A program made the position numbers and the translations under genes. This document shows, in pieces, positions 15,515 to 23,967 of a stretch of 39,167 bases of DNA. Below the pieces are notes generated by a model. The model searched no databases. It was not told the origin of the DNA and saw only the letters and a program-made list of their open reading frames with translations. Position 1 is the first letter of the stretch. Every line of letters begins with the position of its first letter. Source of the DNA: Pseudomonadota bacterium (GTDB lineage: Bacteria > Myxococcota_A > UBA796 > SXON01). The stretch covers positions 1 through 39,167 of the forward strand of contig SXON01000094.1 of assembly GCA_005778355.1 (NCBI GenBank). The letters are read 5' to 3'.

Positions 15515-18228
15515 TCGTGCTGCTCGCCCTTGCTGCCTGCGACAGCGGCACCGACTCGGTCCCCGCGACGGTGTACGCGGGTCCGGAGATGGAGCACACG
15601 CCCCCCGCCTCGCCGAGCGAAGGGGAAGACGTCGCGCTGAGCGTGACCGCCACCGACATCGATGGCGTGGCCAGCGTCCGGGTGTACTACCGGAGCGGCA
15701 CCGCCACCGCCTTCTCGCCCGCGGCGATGGAGGTCGATGGCGACACCTGGAGTGTCACCATCCCGGGGACCTCGGTCGACGATCCTGCGCTCGAGTACTA
15801 TTTCGAGGCCGCCGACCTCGGCGATCCCTCCACCGAGTCGCTTCTGCCCGAGGAAGGCGAGCGCGAACCCTTCTCCGTGGCGGTGAACGTCGTGGGGCTG
15901 GCCTTCCCCTTCGTGGAGGACTTCGAGCCGGGTGACGGTGAGAGCGAGCGTTTGTCCTCGCTGGGCTGGGCCAACGCCAGCCAGGGCTTCACCGGCTACG
16001 GCTGGGAGCTCTCCACCGCCCGGACGCACGCCGGCGCCTATAGCGTCGGACACGGCCGCGGCATCGCCGACATCGACCCCCTCGACGACTGGCTCATCTC
16101 CCCGGCCATCGACCTCGGCGCGGCCCCCAGCGCCCAGGTGACCTGGTACGAGTACGGCGCCTCCGTCGACGAGGCGAGCCACACGCTCATGGTGAGCACG
16201 GGCAGCCGCGACCCGGCGGACGGCGAGTACACCGCGCTCAGCAACCCGCTCCCCGCGCCGACCGATGGCGAGTGGGCGCGCAGCGCCGCCTACGATCTGA
16301 GCGCCTACACCGGACAGGTGATCTACCTCGCCTGGCACTACGTCGGGCAAGACGCCGACGACTGGTACATCGACGACGTGGCCGTGACGGAGCTGGGCGC
16401 CGATCTCGTGGCGAGCCTCGCCACGAGCCCCGAGGTGGTCCGGCCCGGCGAGTCCGGTGTGCTCACCGTCAGCGTGACCAATACCTCCAGCGTGAGCGCC
16501 TCCGACGTATCCGTGAGCGTGGAGCTTCCCGATGGCGGCGCGTCTTTCACCAGCTCTAGCCAGCTGGTGGGCGAGATCGCCGCGGGGGCCAGCGGCACGG
16601 CGGACTTCGACTACACCGTGGGCGGCACCACCTCTGACAATCGTTACCTTCCGCTCACGGTCACGGTGTCGTCGAGCGGCGACCCGGTCGTGCTCGACGA
16701 CCAGCTCCTGGTTGGCCGGGCGAGCAGCGCCAGCTTCACGTTTGACAACCTCGCCACCGGCTCCGTCCGGGTGAGCGTGGGCGTGGGCGACCTCGACGCA
16801 CCTGACTACGAGCTCGAGGTCTTCGCGGGCGAGGCCGCCGAGGGGGAAACCACCTACACCGCGGACATCACCGATGCCTACGCCTCGTTGCCTCCGGCGG
16901 CAGGCGCCTTGCGTTGGTGGCTCCGCGTCGACACCGCGGAGGGCGGCACGGTCACCGACTTCGCCATCAACTACGACGCCACGGACTACGTCTCCACCGA
17001 CACGCCGAGCGCTGTCGCGAGCGACAACGAGGGTGTCATTTACCTGCCGGAGCCGCCGGCGCCGACAATCCTCGACGTCACCAGCACCCCGGACGCGCTC
17101 GACCCAGGCAGCACCGGCGTCACGCTCGCCATCGACCTCTACAACGCCGGCGCCGATGGCAGCGGCCCGCTGGTGGCCACTCTCGCCTCCACCCACGTCG
17201 ACCTGACCGTGCTCGACGGAGGTCCGGTCACCCTGGACCCGGGCGTCTTCGAGGCGGACGAGGTCCTCAACGTGAGCGGCCTGTTCTCCGTGGAGGTCTC
17301 GACCGCGCACACTGACTCCGAGCCGGTCACCGCCGAGCTGACCCTCACCGACGGGGTCGACAGCTGGACGGAGGAGGTGTCCCTCGCGGTGCCCTTCCCC
17401 GTGGCCAAGATCACCGGCATCGAGATCGACGACGATGGTCGCGACGGCATCCTCGACCCAGACGAGTCCGCCGAGTTTACCTTCCGCGTCACCAACACCG
17501 GCGACGAGTCGATGTCTGGCCAGGTGGTGGGCACGCTGGGCATCGGCGCTTCGAGCACCGCCAGCGCGACGGCGGGCACCAACTCCGAGTCGGTGGGCAC
17601 GCTGGGCGTGGGCGACACCGAGATCGTCGATGACTTCGAGGTGATGGTGACCGGCGGCGCAGCGGGCGACACCGTCGTGCTGGAGCTCACCCTGGTCGAC
17701 AACCTGCGGAGCTACGTGGCGCTTTTCCCGCTGACCCTCGGCGAGCGCCCCTTCGTGTCGATGTCCGACCTCGACGATCCGCTCGGCGACGTGGTGAACG
17801 GCGATGGTTTCGACGTGCTGAACGGCACCTGGCGCGTCGACGGCGACAACCTCGAGCTGCGGCTCCAGAGCGACACGGTGTTCGACGCCTCCACGCTCTT
17901 TGTCGAGGCCTGGGGCGAGTCGAGTGGTGCGGACTACGACCTCTACATCCTCGTGGCCCAGTCGGGCGTGGGCTCCCTGCGCGGCTACAGCTTCGCCACG
18001 TCGAGCTTCACGACGCTCGCCGACCCAGTGGTGAGCTACCCCGATGCCTCCACGGTGCAGATCGACGTGTCGATCACCGCCCTGGGACTCAGCTTTGATA
18101 GCTTTACCCTGGGCTTCGGCGTGGGCTGGTGCGGCGAGCCAGACTACTACTGCGACCACTTCCCCGACGGCTGGGGCTACCCGTACTCGGGCTACGATCC
18201 GAGCGGTTGGTACGAGCTCAGCTGGTAG
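15511..18228 (+). CDS. large multidomain lipoprotein with choice-of-anchor/MAM-like and Ig-like domains
   Basis: 905 residues, ATG coupled to the upstream gene by ATGA. Lipobox ALAAC (Cys10). Order seen: an Ig-like domain (about 28-115; VASVRVYYRSG); a choice-of-anchor-J or MAM-like jelly roll (about 130-295; DDWLISPAIDLGAAPSAQVT, DADDWYIDDVAVTEL); and two or more CARDB/DUF11-like repeats (about 300-750; VRPGESGVLTVSVTNTSS, DESAEFTFRVTNTGDESM). A C-terminal beta domain ends DPSGWYELSW. No sorting tail is visible. Likely a long surface adhesin or scaffold and the last gene of the operon. Confidence 0.85.
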   Translation: MIVLLALAACDSGTDSVPATVYAGPEMEHTPPASPSEGEDVALSVTATDIDGVASVRVYYRSGTATAFSPAAMEVDGDTWSVTIPGTSVDDPALEYYFEAADLGDPSTESLLPEEGEREPFSVAVNVVGLAFPFVEDFEPGDGESERLSSLGWANASQGFTGYGWELSTARTHAGAYSVGHGRGIADIDPLDDWLISPAIDLGAAPSAQVTWYEYGASVDEASHTLMVSTGSRDPADGEYTALSNPLPAPTDGEWARSAAYDLSAYTGQVIYLAWHYVGQDADDWYIDDVAVTELGADLVASLATSPEVVRPGESGVLTVSVTNTSSVSASDVSVSVELPDGGASFTSSSQLVGEIAAGASGTADFDYTVGGTTSDNRYLPLTVTVSSSGDPVVLDDQLLVGRASSASFTFDNLATGSVRVSVGVGDLDAPDYELEVFAGEAAEGETTYTADITDAYASLPPAAGALRWWLRVDTAEGGTVTDFAINYDATDYVSTDTPSAVASDNEGVIYLPEPPAPTILDVTSTPDALDPGSTGVTLAIDLYNAGADGSGPLVATLASTHVDLTVLDGGPVTLDPGVFEADEVLNVSGLFSVEVSTAHTDSEPVTAELTLTDGVDSWTEEVSLAVPFPVAKITGIEIDDDGRDGILDPDESAEFTFRVTNTGDESMSGQVVGTLGIGASSTASATAGTNSESVGTLGVGDTEIVDDFEVMVTGGAAGDTVVLELTLVDNLRSYVALFPLTLGERPFVSMSDLDDPLGDVVNGDGFDVLNGTWRVDGDNLELRLQSDTVFDASTLFVEAWGESSGADYDLYILVAQSGVGSLRGYSFATSSFTTLADPVVSYPDASTVQIDVSITALGLSFDSFTLGFGVGWCGEPDYYCDHFPDGWGYPYSGYDPSGWYELSW

Positions 18229-18246
18229 AGCGGCGCCGCCGAACCT

Positions 18247-19137
18247 TCAGCTCTGGTCCTCGACAAGATCCCCCTGCCGCAGCACCAGCTCGACGAGCCC
18301 CACCCGGGTGCTCGACACCAGCTCGGCGCGCACGCCGCCAGACCTGAGTCGCTCGCGCAGGCGCACCAGCAGCACATCCCAGCGGCGGCGGAGCAGCTCA
18401 CGATCATCGAGGTCGGGCCAGAGGCTGGCGGCGGCCGCCTCCCAGGCCAGCGGCTGCCCAACGCTCACCAGCTCGGCCACCAGCCGGGCGGCCTGTCCGG
18501 CGAGGACCAAGACGCCGCCGTCGGCGCGATGGATGTGCACCGTGTCGAAGCGCGAGACGATCCGGACGGGTCCGCTCAGATCGGCGCGCGTGGCGAGTCC
18601 GCTGGCCTCGGCGAGGGTGATGGCCACGCCGCGGAAGCGCAGGCCATCGACCTCGACCTCGCTACCGGCCACGAAGGGGCGCGTGACCCCATCGGCGCGG
18701 GCGCGCCAGGCGCCATCGTGATGCCAGAACGTGAGTGGCGCCCCCTCCGGCGTGCCGGGAACCAGCCTCGGCAAGGGATCGATCACCAGCGCGCAGGTGC
18801 CGGGGAGTGCCTGCGCGACGAGGCCGGGTCCCTCCAGCCCGGTGACGACAGACGGCATGGTGACACGCGACACGCTCAGCTCGACCGTCGGCGCGAGCCG
18901 GATCACCTGGCCGACCTCGAGCGCCACGGCGTCGGTGGCCTGCCCCCCCACGACGAGCCGGCGCCGGAGCGAGAGTAGCCAGAGCTGTGCGCCGCGAAGG
19001 CTGAGCATCGCGTGGGCCTCGGAAACGCCCGGGTCGTCGAAGCGAATGGCGGCGTTCCACGTGCGCCCGACGAGGTCGCCCGGGGCGAGCGTCTCCTCGC
19101 GACCGTCGGGCAGGACAAAAGTGGCCGAGGCGTTCAC
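18247..19137 (-). CDS. FHA domain protein with C-terminal winged-helix DNA-binding domain
   Basis: 296 residues from GTG, nine bases after the kinase stop on the same strand. The N-terminal ~75 residues form a forkhead-associated domain (VGRTWNAAIRFDDPGVSEAHA), which binds phosphothreonine. The middle (~100-205) is beta-rich and not recognised. Residues about 210-290 fit an OmpR/SARP-type winged helix: AARLVAELV, the LWPDLDDRELLRRRWDVLLV helix pair, RLRERL, then a wing SSTRVGLVELVL. The context suggests a transcription factor controlled by the adjacent Ser/Thr kinase. Its targets are unknown. Confidence 0.8.
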   Translation of the reverse strand: MNASATFVLPDGREETLAPGDLVGRTWNAAIRFDDPGVSEAHAMLSLRGAQLWLLSLRRRLVVGGQATDAVALEVGQVIRLAPTVELSVSRVTMPSVVTGLEGPGLVAQALPGTCALVIDPLPRLVPGTPEGAPLTFWHHDGAWRARADGVTRPFVAGSEVEVDGLRFRGVAITLAEASGLATRADLSGPVRIVSRFDTVHIHRADGGVLVLAGQAARLVAELVSVGQPLAWEAAAASLWPDLDDRELLRRRWDVLLVRLRERLRSGGVRAELVSSTRVGLVELVLRQGDLVEDQS

Positions 19138-19146
19138 GGGGGTCCT

Positions 19147-21927
19147 TTACTTCGCCGCGGGGGGCGACCAGGCGCCCTCGATGTCACGCGCGAGACGGGC
19201 GGCTGGCCCGTCCAACACGTCGAGTGCCCAGAGTCGAACTGACTTGTCCCAGCTGGCTGACACCAAGTCGCCGCTAGGCAGGAAGTCGATGCCCGAGACC
19301 CGCTCCGCATGACCGGGCAGGACGCCGAGGAGCACGTGGCCGCCGAGCGACCACACCAGGACCCGGCCGTCCACGGTGCCCGCGGCGATTCGGGTGCCGT
19401 CGGGCGAGATCGCGAGGTCGGTGAGCTGCGCGTCACCGGCCTCGAGCGGCCTGGGGTCACCCAGGATCTCCACACGATTCTCGGTGGCCACGGCGATGGT
19501 GGCGCCATGGACGCTCGCGGCGCGTGCCCCCGGATGGCTGTCGATCGCCGCCGCCGCTCCCGCGATCGACCAGATGGACCCATCCGCCGCCACGGCCACG
19601 GCGCGGGACTCGTCGGATTCGAGGTCGACGAACGTGCCATGTGCCAGAAGCGAGAAGCCATCACCGGCCTGTCGCCACAGGCCCTGCGCGACCCCGAGCG
19701 CGAGCAGCGTGCCGTCCGGCAGGTGTGCGAGCCGGCGGAGCGGGCTGGTGGCCTCCGCGCCGGCCTCACCGCGGAGCCAGGGCGTGACCATCGAGGCGAA
19801 CACCGGTGCCCCAGTCGCCGGGTGGAGAGCCACCGCCTTTAGGAGGCCCTCCCCCGCGCGCGACCAGCGAATGCTGTTGTCGCCGTGCACATCGACCACG
19901 TGTCCCTCGCCGCCCACGGCCACGAGGCGCGACCGAGCCGGATCGGTGGCGACGTCACTGAGCCCGACGGGGCCTCGCAGCACGGCGGGCCGCCCCGCGG
20001 GAACCTGCCAGCGGGCGAGGGCCTGCCTGTCATGCACCAGGAGGGTCTCGCCGTCGAAGGCTAGGCTCAGCACGCGCTCGCCCGGGATCTGCACGACGGC
20101 GGCCTGGGAGGCGAGGTCCCAGATGGCCACGCCGCCAGCTGCGCTCGCGACGGCTACTCGACCCCCGTCGTCGCTGATGGCGAGCTGCGAGACGCTCCCC
20201 GCGTGCGAAGTGCCGGTCGCGATGAGTGTGCCGTCCCAGGCGTAGGCGCGCAGCGCGCCTCGAATCGACCCCAGCACGACCACCGCCTCGTGCGTCATGA
20301 GGGCCGCCACCTCGTGGTCGCCGGTGAGCGCTGTGTCCACCACTCGCGACGTAAACGTGTCGGCGGCGCCCAGCAAGAGCCGACCGTCGGCGCAGGCCAC
20401 CGCGTGTCGGCCGCTGGGAATCACCCGCGCGGCCCGGGGGTGACCGCCGCACCGTGAGGACGCCACGCCCACGAAGGGGGCGCCGGGCGACCAGGGCTCG
20501 CGGACGCCGAGCAGCGGTCCGACGCCCGTGCCCGGGGCGTCAATCCGTTCCCGTAGCGTGCCCGACCCGGGGTCGAGCACCAGTGTCGAGCCGTCCCACA
20601 TCGCGGCCCGCAGCTCGCCGCCCGCGAGCTCGCCGAGAGTCGTGGGGGCGGTCACCGACCAGCGCAGGACCCCGCCGTCCCATCGCGTGACACTTTGTTC
20701 GGTCCCGCAGGCGAGCCAGCCCCCGCCCTCGCCCATCACCGACCACGCGCAAGCCGGGGCGGGGTCGCTCTGTTGGAGGGTCGCCCGCGGGCTGCGCGCG
20801 AAGGCGGCCAGTACGCCCCGCGCCGTCGGATCGTCCCGAAAGGCGAGGACCTCGGCGGCGAGTTGTTCGGCGCGCGGGCGGTCGGCCGCAAAGGTGGCCT
20901 CCACGGCCTCCTCGAGCCGCAGGTCGGCCAGGGCGTCGAGTGCCCGCAGTCGCGACTCGTGGGCGCGGCCCTCGGCGAGCACGGCTCGGTCCAGGGATCG
21001 ACTGGTCTTCCACCACCCGGCGGCCACCGCGCTCAGCACGCCGATCACCCCGAGCAGGCCGACCAGCAGCGGCAAGCGATAGGCCTCGAAACTCCGACGC
21101 AAGAGTTCGCCCGGCGTGTACGCATGCGCGCTCACCCGCCGCCCCTCGAACCACCGCAACAGGTCGTTGGCGAACTCGCTGGCGTCGGCATAGCGACCGA
21201 CGGGATCCGAGCTGGTGGCGCGCGTGCAGATCGCGGTGATTTCCGGGGGGAGTTGCCCTTCGAAGAGCTGGCGGAGGATCACGCCCAGACTGTAGACATC
21301 GTCCCGCGGGTCGGGTGGCCCACCCCGGGCCTGCTCGGGCGATGCGTAGCGGGCGGTTCCGCCGCCACGGACCACATCGAGCCCCGGCCACCGGGCGGTG
21401 GCGACGGCGGTCGGTGAGGCAAGGCCCCAGTCCACGACCTGGGTTTCTCCGTGGGCACCGATCAGCACGTTCGCGGGCTTCAGGTCCCGGTGGACGATCC
21501 CAGCGGCGTGGGCCGCAGCGACGGCCTCGGCGGCCTGGAGGAGGTGACGCACGAGCTCGCGGGGGCGCTGGTCGCCCGCCATGGCGCTAGCCAGCGTCTC
21601 CCCGCGGACGAGGTGCATCGTGTAGAAACGCCGTCCGCCGGGGAGTTCGCCCGCGTCGAAGACAGCCACGATGCCGGGGTGGTCGAGCCGCGCGGTCACG
21701 TTCGCCTCGCGCACGAGCCGCGCGGCCCCCTCCGGTCCGTCCGCCACCTTCAGGGCCACCTCCCGGTCGAGCAGGCGGTCGCGCGCGGCGAAGACCGAGC
21801 CCATGCCGCCGCGCCCGATCAGGGCGCCCACCTCGTAGCGGTCCGCGGGGCGGACGGCCGGCATGGGCGGCACGGGCGGTCCCGGGTCGCTCCAGCCGGC
21901 GTCACTGCGATCGGGGTCGCTGCTCAC
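19147..21927 (-). CDS. transmembrane serine/threonine protein kinase with C-terminal WD40 propeller
   Basis: 926 residues. The kinase domain (about 30-265) has a Gly-rich loop GRGGMGS, the VALK lysine (Lys60), catalytic HRDLKPANV (Asp148), VDWG in place of DFG (Asp166) and a YASPEQ segment. One hydrophobic segment (about 284-304, YRLPLLVGLLGVIGVLSAV) would place the kinase in the cytoplasm and the rest in the periplasm. The C-terminal ~550 residues contain WD40-like blades, clearest at SQLAISDDGGRVAVASA, TDLAISPDGTRIAAG and SASWDKSVRLWALD. The propeller is probably the sensor. It is followed by the FHA/winged-helix gene in the same operon and diverges from the DksA-like gene. Confidence 0.93.
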   Translation of the reverse strand: MSSDPDRSDAGWSDPGPPVPPMPAVRPADRYEVGALIGRGGMGSVFAARDRLLDREVALKVADGPEGAARLVREANVTARLDHPGIVAVFDAGELPGGRRFYTMHLVRGETLASAMAGDQRPRELVRHLLQAAEAVAAAHAAGIVHRDLKPANVLIGAHGETQVVDWGLASPTAVATARWPGLDVVRGGGTARYASPEQARGGPPDPRDDVYSLGVILRQLFEGQLPPEITAICTRATSSDPVGRYADASEFANDLLRWFEGRRVSAHAYTPGELLRRSFEAYRLPLLVGLLGVIGVLSAVAAGWWKTSRSLDRAVLAEGRAHESRLRALDALADLRLEEAVEATFAADRPRAEQLAAEVLAFRDDPTARGVLAAFARSPRATLQQSDPAPACAWSVMGEGGGWLACGTEQSVTRWDGGVLRWSVTAPTTLGELAGGELRAAMWDGSTLVLDPGSGTLRERIDAPGTGVGPLLGVREPWSPGAPFVGVASSRCGGHPRAARVIPSGRHAVACADGRLLLGAADTFTSRVVDTALTGDHEVAALMTHEAVVVLGSIRGALRAYAWDGTLIATGTSHAGSVSQLAISDDGGRVAVASAAGGVAIWDLASQAAVVQIPGERVLSLAFDGETLLVHDRQALARWQVPAGRPAVLRGPVGLSDVATDPARSRLVAVGGEGHVVDVHGDNSIRWSRAGEGLLKAVALHPATGAPVFASMVTPWLRGEAGAEATSPLRRLAHLPDGTLLALGVAQGLWRQAGDGFSLLAHGTFVDLESDESRAVAVAADGSIWSIAGAAAAIDSHPGARAASVHGATIAVATENRVEILGDPRPLEAGDAQLTDLAISPDGTRIAAGTVDGRVLVWSLGGHVLLGVLPGHAERVSGIDFLPSGDLVSASWDKSVRLWALDVLDGPAARLARDIEGAWSPPAAK

Positions 21928-21984
21928 GTCAAGCAGCCTACGCCGTTCGACCGGCTCGGCCAGCCCCGTGCCGCCACCGGGTAG

Positions 21985-22380
21985 ATGGTGTCGATGAGCC
22001 CCGACGACGCCGCCCGTCTCCGTTCACTCTTGCAGTCCAGGCTCGAGGCCCGCGTGGCGCAGGGCCCCCAGAGCGTGGCCCGGGAAGACGTCGACACCAG
22101 CGCCACGGCGCACGACGACGACCTCGGCCCCCACATGGCCATGGACCAGGCCATCGCCTCGGGCCGGAATGCCGCGTGGACGGCAGAGACCATCGCCCTC
22201 GCTGCCGCGCTGCGACGACTCGAGGAAGAGCCCGACAGTTTCGGTGACTGCGAGGACTGCGGCGAGCCGATCCCGCTGCGCCGCCTGGAGTTGATGCCGC
22301 ACGCCGCCCTCTGCGTGCGATGCCAGGCCACTCGTGAGACCGGCCCGGCGCGGCGGCGCAAGGTGACCGACTACGTGTAG
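21985..22380 (+). CDS. DksA/TraR-type zinc-finger protein
   Basis: 131 residues. The C-terminal zinc finger has four cysteines, CEDCG (Cys89, Cys92) and LCVRC (Cys110, Cys113), in the PLRRLELMPHAALCV context of the DksA/TraR family. The N-terminal part is helical and acidic. It is slightly shorter than E. coli DksA (151 residues). Family members bind the RNA polymerase secondary channel; whether this one does is inferred. ATG 21985 is used; ATG 21994 is possible. It diverges from the kinase gene across 57 bases and converges on the GYF gene with a two-base gap. Confidence 0.88.
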   Translation: MVSMSPDDAARLRSLLQSRLEARVAQGPQSVAREDVDTSATAHDDDLGPHMAMDQAIASGRNAAWTAETIALAAALRRLEEEPDSFGDCEDCGEPIPLRRLELMPHAALCVRCQATRETGPARRRKVTDYV

Positions 22381-22382
22381 AC

Positions 22383-23396
22383 CTAGCCCTCGGGGGGCAG
22401 GGCGCGAACCTCGACGAGCGTGACGCTGGCCTCGGCCACCTGGGCCGAGGGCAAGATCACTTCCACCCCGTCGAGCCAGCGGTCGGTGATTTTCGGGTCG
22501 GTCTCGGCGAGCTTCATCATGTCGCTGGTGAGCATCACGCGCGGCTGCTCAGTCTTGTTGGCCGGCAGGAGCGTGCCCACCATCTCGCTCCGGTTCGCCG
22601 CCATCACGCCTTCAACGGCCACTTCCTTCTGCTCGAGCACGCCACCGGTGCCGTCCTTCAGCACCGCGACGATGCGCAGGTCGGTCATGCCGAACTTGCT
22701 GTCGTTCTGGAGCATGAACGACATGATGCTGGCGTTCTTCTGCTTGCTCTCGGCCGGCATCATCCACGAGCTGTTCATCACGTAGACGTACTTGTCGGGG
22801 TTGTAGAGCGGGTCGTAGTCGAGCTTGGTGCGCTCGTCGGCGAAGTAGTAGGCGGGAATCACGCTATCGACGGGGGCGTAGCCCTCCTGACCGTCGTAAC
22901 GGAGCTTGTACCAGTTGCCGCGCTTGGCAAGCAGCTCGGCCTTCTTGTTCTTGGGCAAGGCCCCGACGACGGCGGAGCTCCCCGTGGCGTCGGCATGCAA
23001 CTCTGCGCCCGCGCCGGTGATCAGCACTTCCGAGAACGAGAGCCCGTGCTCGCCGAGGAGCTCGAGCTGCTCGGCCTGCGGCATGCTGTTCTTGACGGAG
23101 AGCGCGTAGCCCCAGAGGCCGATCGACACGATGGCGAGCACGCCGGCCACGAGGCCCTTGACGATCGGCGACACGCCCGAGGGCGCCTCGTGGCCGAAGT
23201 CCATGCCCTCCATCGGGTCGGGACGCAGCGACGCCTTCAACTCGGGGATCTCCACCGCGTAGAGCCACTCCTGAGCGCCCGGCGGCTGCACGATGTCGCC
23301 CCCGCCCAGCTCGCCCTTCTTGGCGAGGACCCGCAGCTCATCCATGGAACCGGCGGAGAAGGAGTTTCCTCGGACGTTGACCATCCAGCGCGACAT
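22383..23396 (-). CDS. membrane protein with GYF_2-like and SH3-like domains
   Basis: 337 residues. Residues 1-55 fit a GYF_2-type domain (WMVNVRGNSFSAGSMDELRV, then VQPPGAQEWLYAVEI), a cytosolic peptide-binding fold. A single transmembrane helix follows at about 80-99. Residues about 126-180 form a bacterial SH3-like domain (VVGALPKNKKAELLAKRGNW, YKLRYDGQEGYAPVDS) on the outer face. The C-terminal ~150 residues are beta-rich and not recognised. The layout suggests a one-pass protein linking cytosolic Pro-rich ligands with the cell wall; exact function unknown. It has no operon partner and is divergent from the flavodoxin-like gene. Confidence 0.75.
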   Translation of the reverse strand: MSRWMVNVRGNSFSAGSMDELRVLAKKGELGGGDIVQPPGAQEWLYAVEIPELKASLRPDPMEGMDFGHEAPSGVSPIVKGLVAGVLAIVSIGLWGYALSVKNSMPQAEQLELLGEHGLSFSEVLITGAGAELHADATGSSAVVGALPKNKKAELLAKRGNWYKLRYDGQEGYAPVDSVIPAYYFADERTKLDYDPLYNPDKYVYVMNSSWMMPAESKQKNASIMSFMLQNDSKFGMTDLRIVAVLKDGTGGVLEQKEVAVEGVMAANRSEMVGTLLPANKTEQPRVMLTSDMMKLAETDPKITDRWLDGVEVILPSAQVAEASVTLVEVRALPPEG

Positions 23397-23443
23397 GCAA
23401 TGCCTCGTGACGCGGGGCGGTGTACATCTCGCGGGGGTCGCGG

Positions 23444-23497
23444 GTCAAGCAGGTTGACGGCCGTTTGACCCCCGGCGACGGTTGACCACCCGTTGAC
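23444..23497. promoter_or_regulatory. cluster of TTGAC motifs in a divergent intergenic region
   Basis: TTGAC begins at 23454, 23465, 23482 and 23493, giving two pairs with 11-base spacing inside the pair and 28 bases between pairs. An inverted copy GTCAA at 23444 forms GTCAA-N5-TTGAC with the first. The arrangement looks like cooperative binding sites for a regulator of the GYF gene, the flavodoxin-like gene, or both. No matching -10 box is obvious. Confidence 0.4.
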
Positions 23498-23509
23498 CCG
23501 GGGGTATTC

Positions 23510-23959
23510 GTGGGCCCCGCCGGGACCGCCTTGCCCTTCTCGCCCAAGTCACTCTTCATCGCCTACGACGACGCCCGGGGGGCCTGCGCACGGGTCGTGC
23601 CGCGCATGAAGCAGATGCTGGAGGACCGTGGATTCGTCGTCACCGTGGCGGCCATGGCCGACGGCGAGGTGAGCGTGGAGGACTACGACGGCGTGGTGAT
23701 CGGCACGCCGGTCGGCCTGCGCGGTTCGGGTCCCTCGCAGAAGGCGCTCGACTGGGTGGGGCGCGCGCAAGGTCTGGACGAGAAGCGCGTGGCGGTCTTC
23801 GCCGCGTACTGGACGGTCCCCGGCCGGGCGGCCGAGGCCCTGAAGAACCGCGTGATGGAAACCGGCGCCGAGGTGGTGGTCGATTACAGCTACTGGCTCG
23901 TGCGTCCCGCCGATGGCGAGCAGGTGCTGCCGTCGGAGTGCATGGTCCGGATCAGGTAG
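23510..23959 (+). CDS. flavodoxin-like fold protein
   Basis: 149 residues beginning at GTG, with a GGGGG purine run just upstream; a TTG near 23530 is an alternative start. The pattern LFIAYDDARGACARVVPRMK, then YDGVVIGTPVGLRGSGPSQK and RVAVFAAYW follows the strand, phosphate-loop and aromatic-loop order of flavodoxin-like proteins. The phosphate loop lacks the canonical T/S-x-T-G-x-T, so FMN binding is doubtful. It converges on uvrA with an 8-base gap. Role unknown. Confidence 0.65.
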   Translation: MGPAGTALPFSPKSLFIAYDDARGACARVVPRMKQMLEDRGFVVTVAAMADGEVSVEDYDGVVIGTPVGLRGSGPSQKALDWVGRAQGLDEKRVAVFAAYWTVPGRAAEALKNRVMETGAEVVVDYSYWLVRPADGEQVLPSECMVRIR

Positions 23960-23967
23960 TCAGCGCC

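Noticed and set aside
15469-18159. Minus-strand open frame of 896 codons opposite the multidomain lipoprotein
   Set aside because: His/Arg/Glu-rich shadow translation with no recognisable domain; the plus-strand frame has a lipobox, domain pattern and coupled start.
18229-18240. GCGGCGCCGC palindrome between the convergent lipoprotein and FHA genes as a terminator
   Set aside because: Self-complementary without a loop and with no T-run; common by chance in GC-rich DNA.
19147-21927. DWG instead of DFG as a sign of an inactive kinase
   Set aside because: The metal-binding Asp is retained and DWG occurs in other bacterial kinases; Lys60, HRD and the activation segment are intact.
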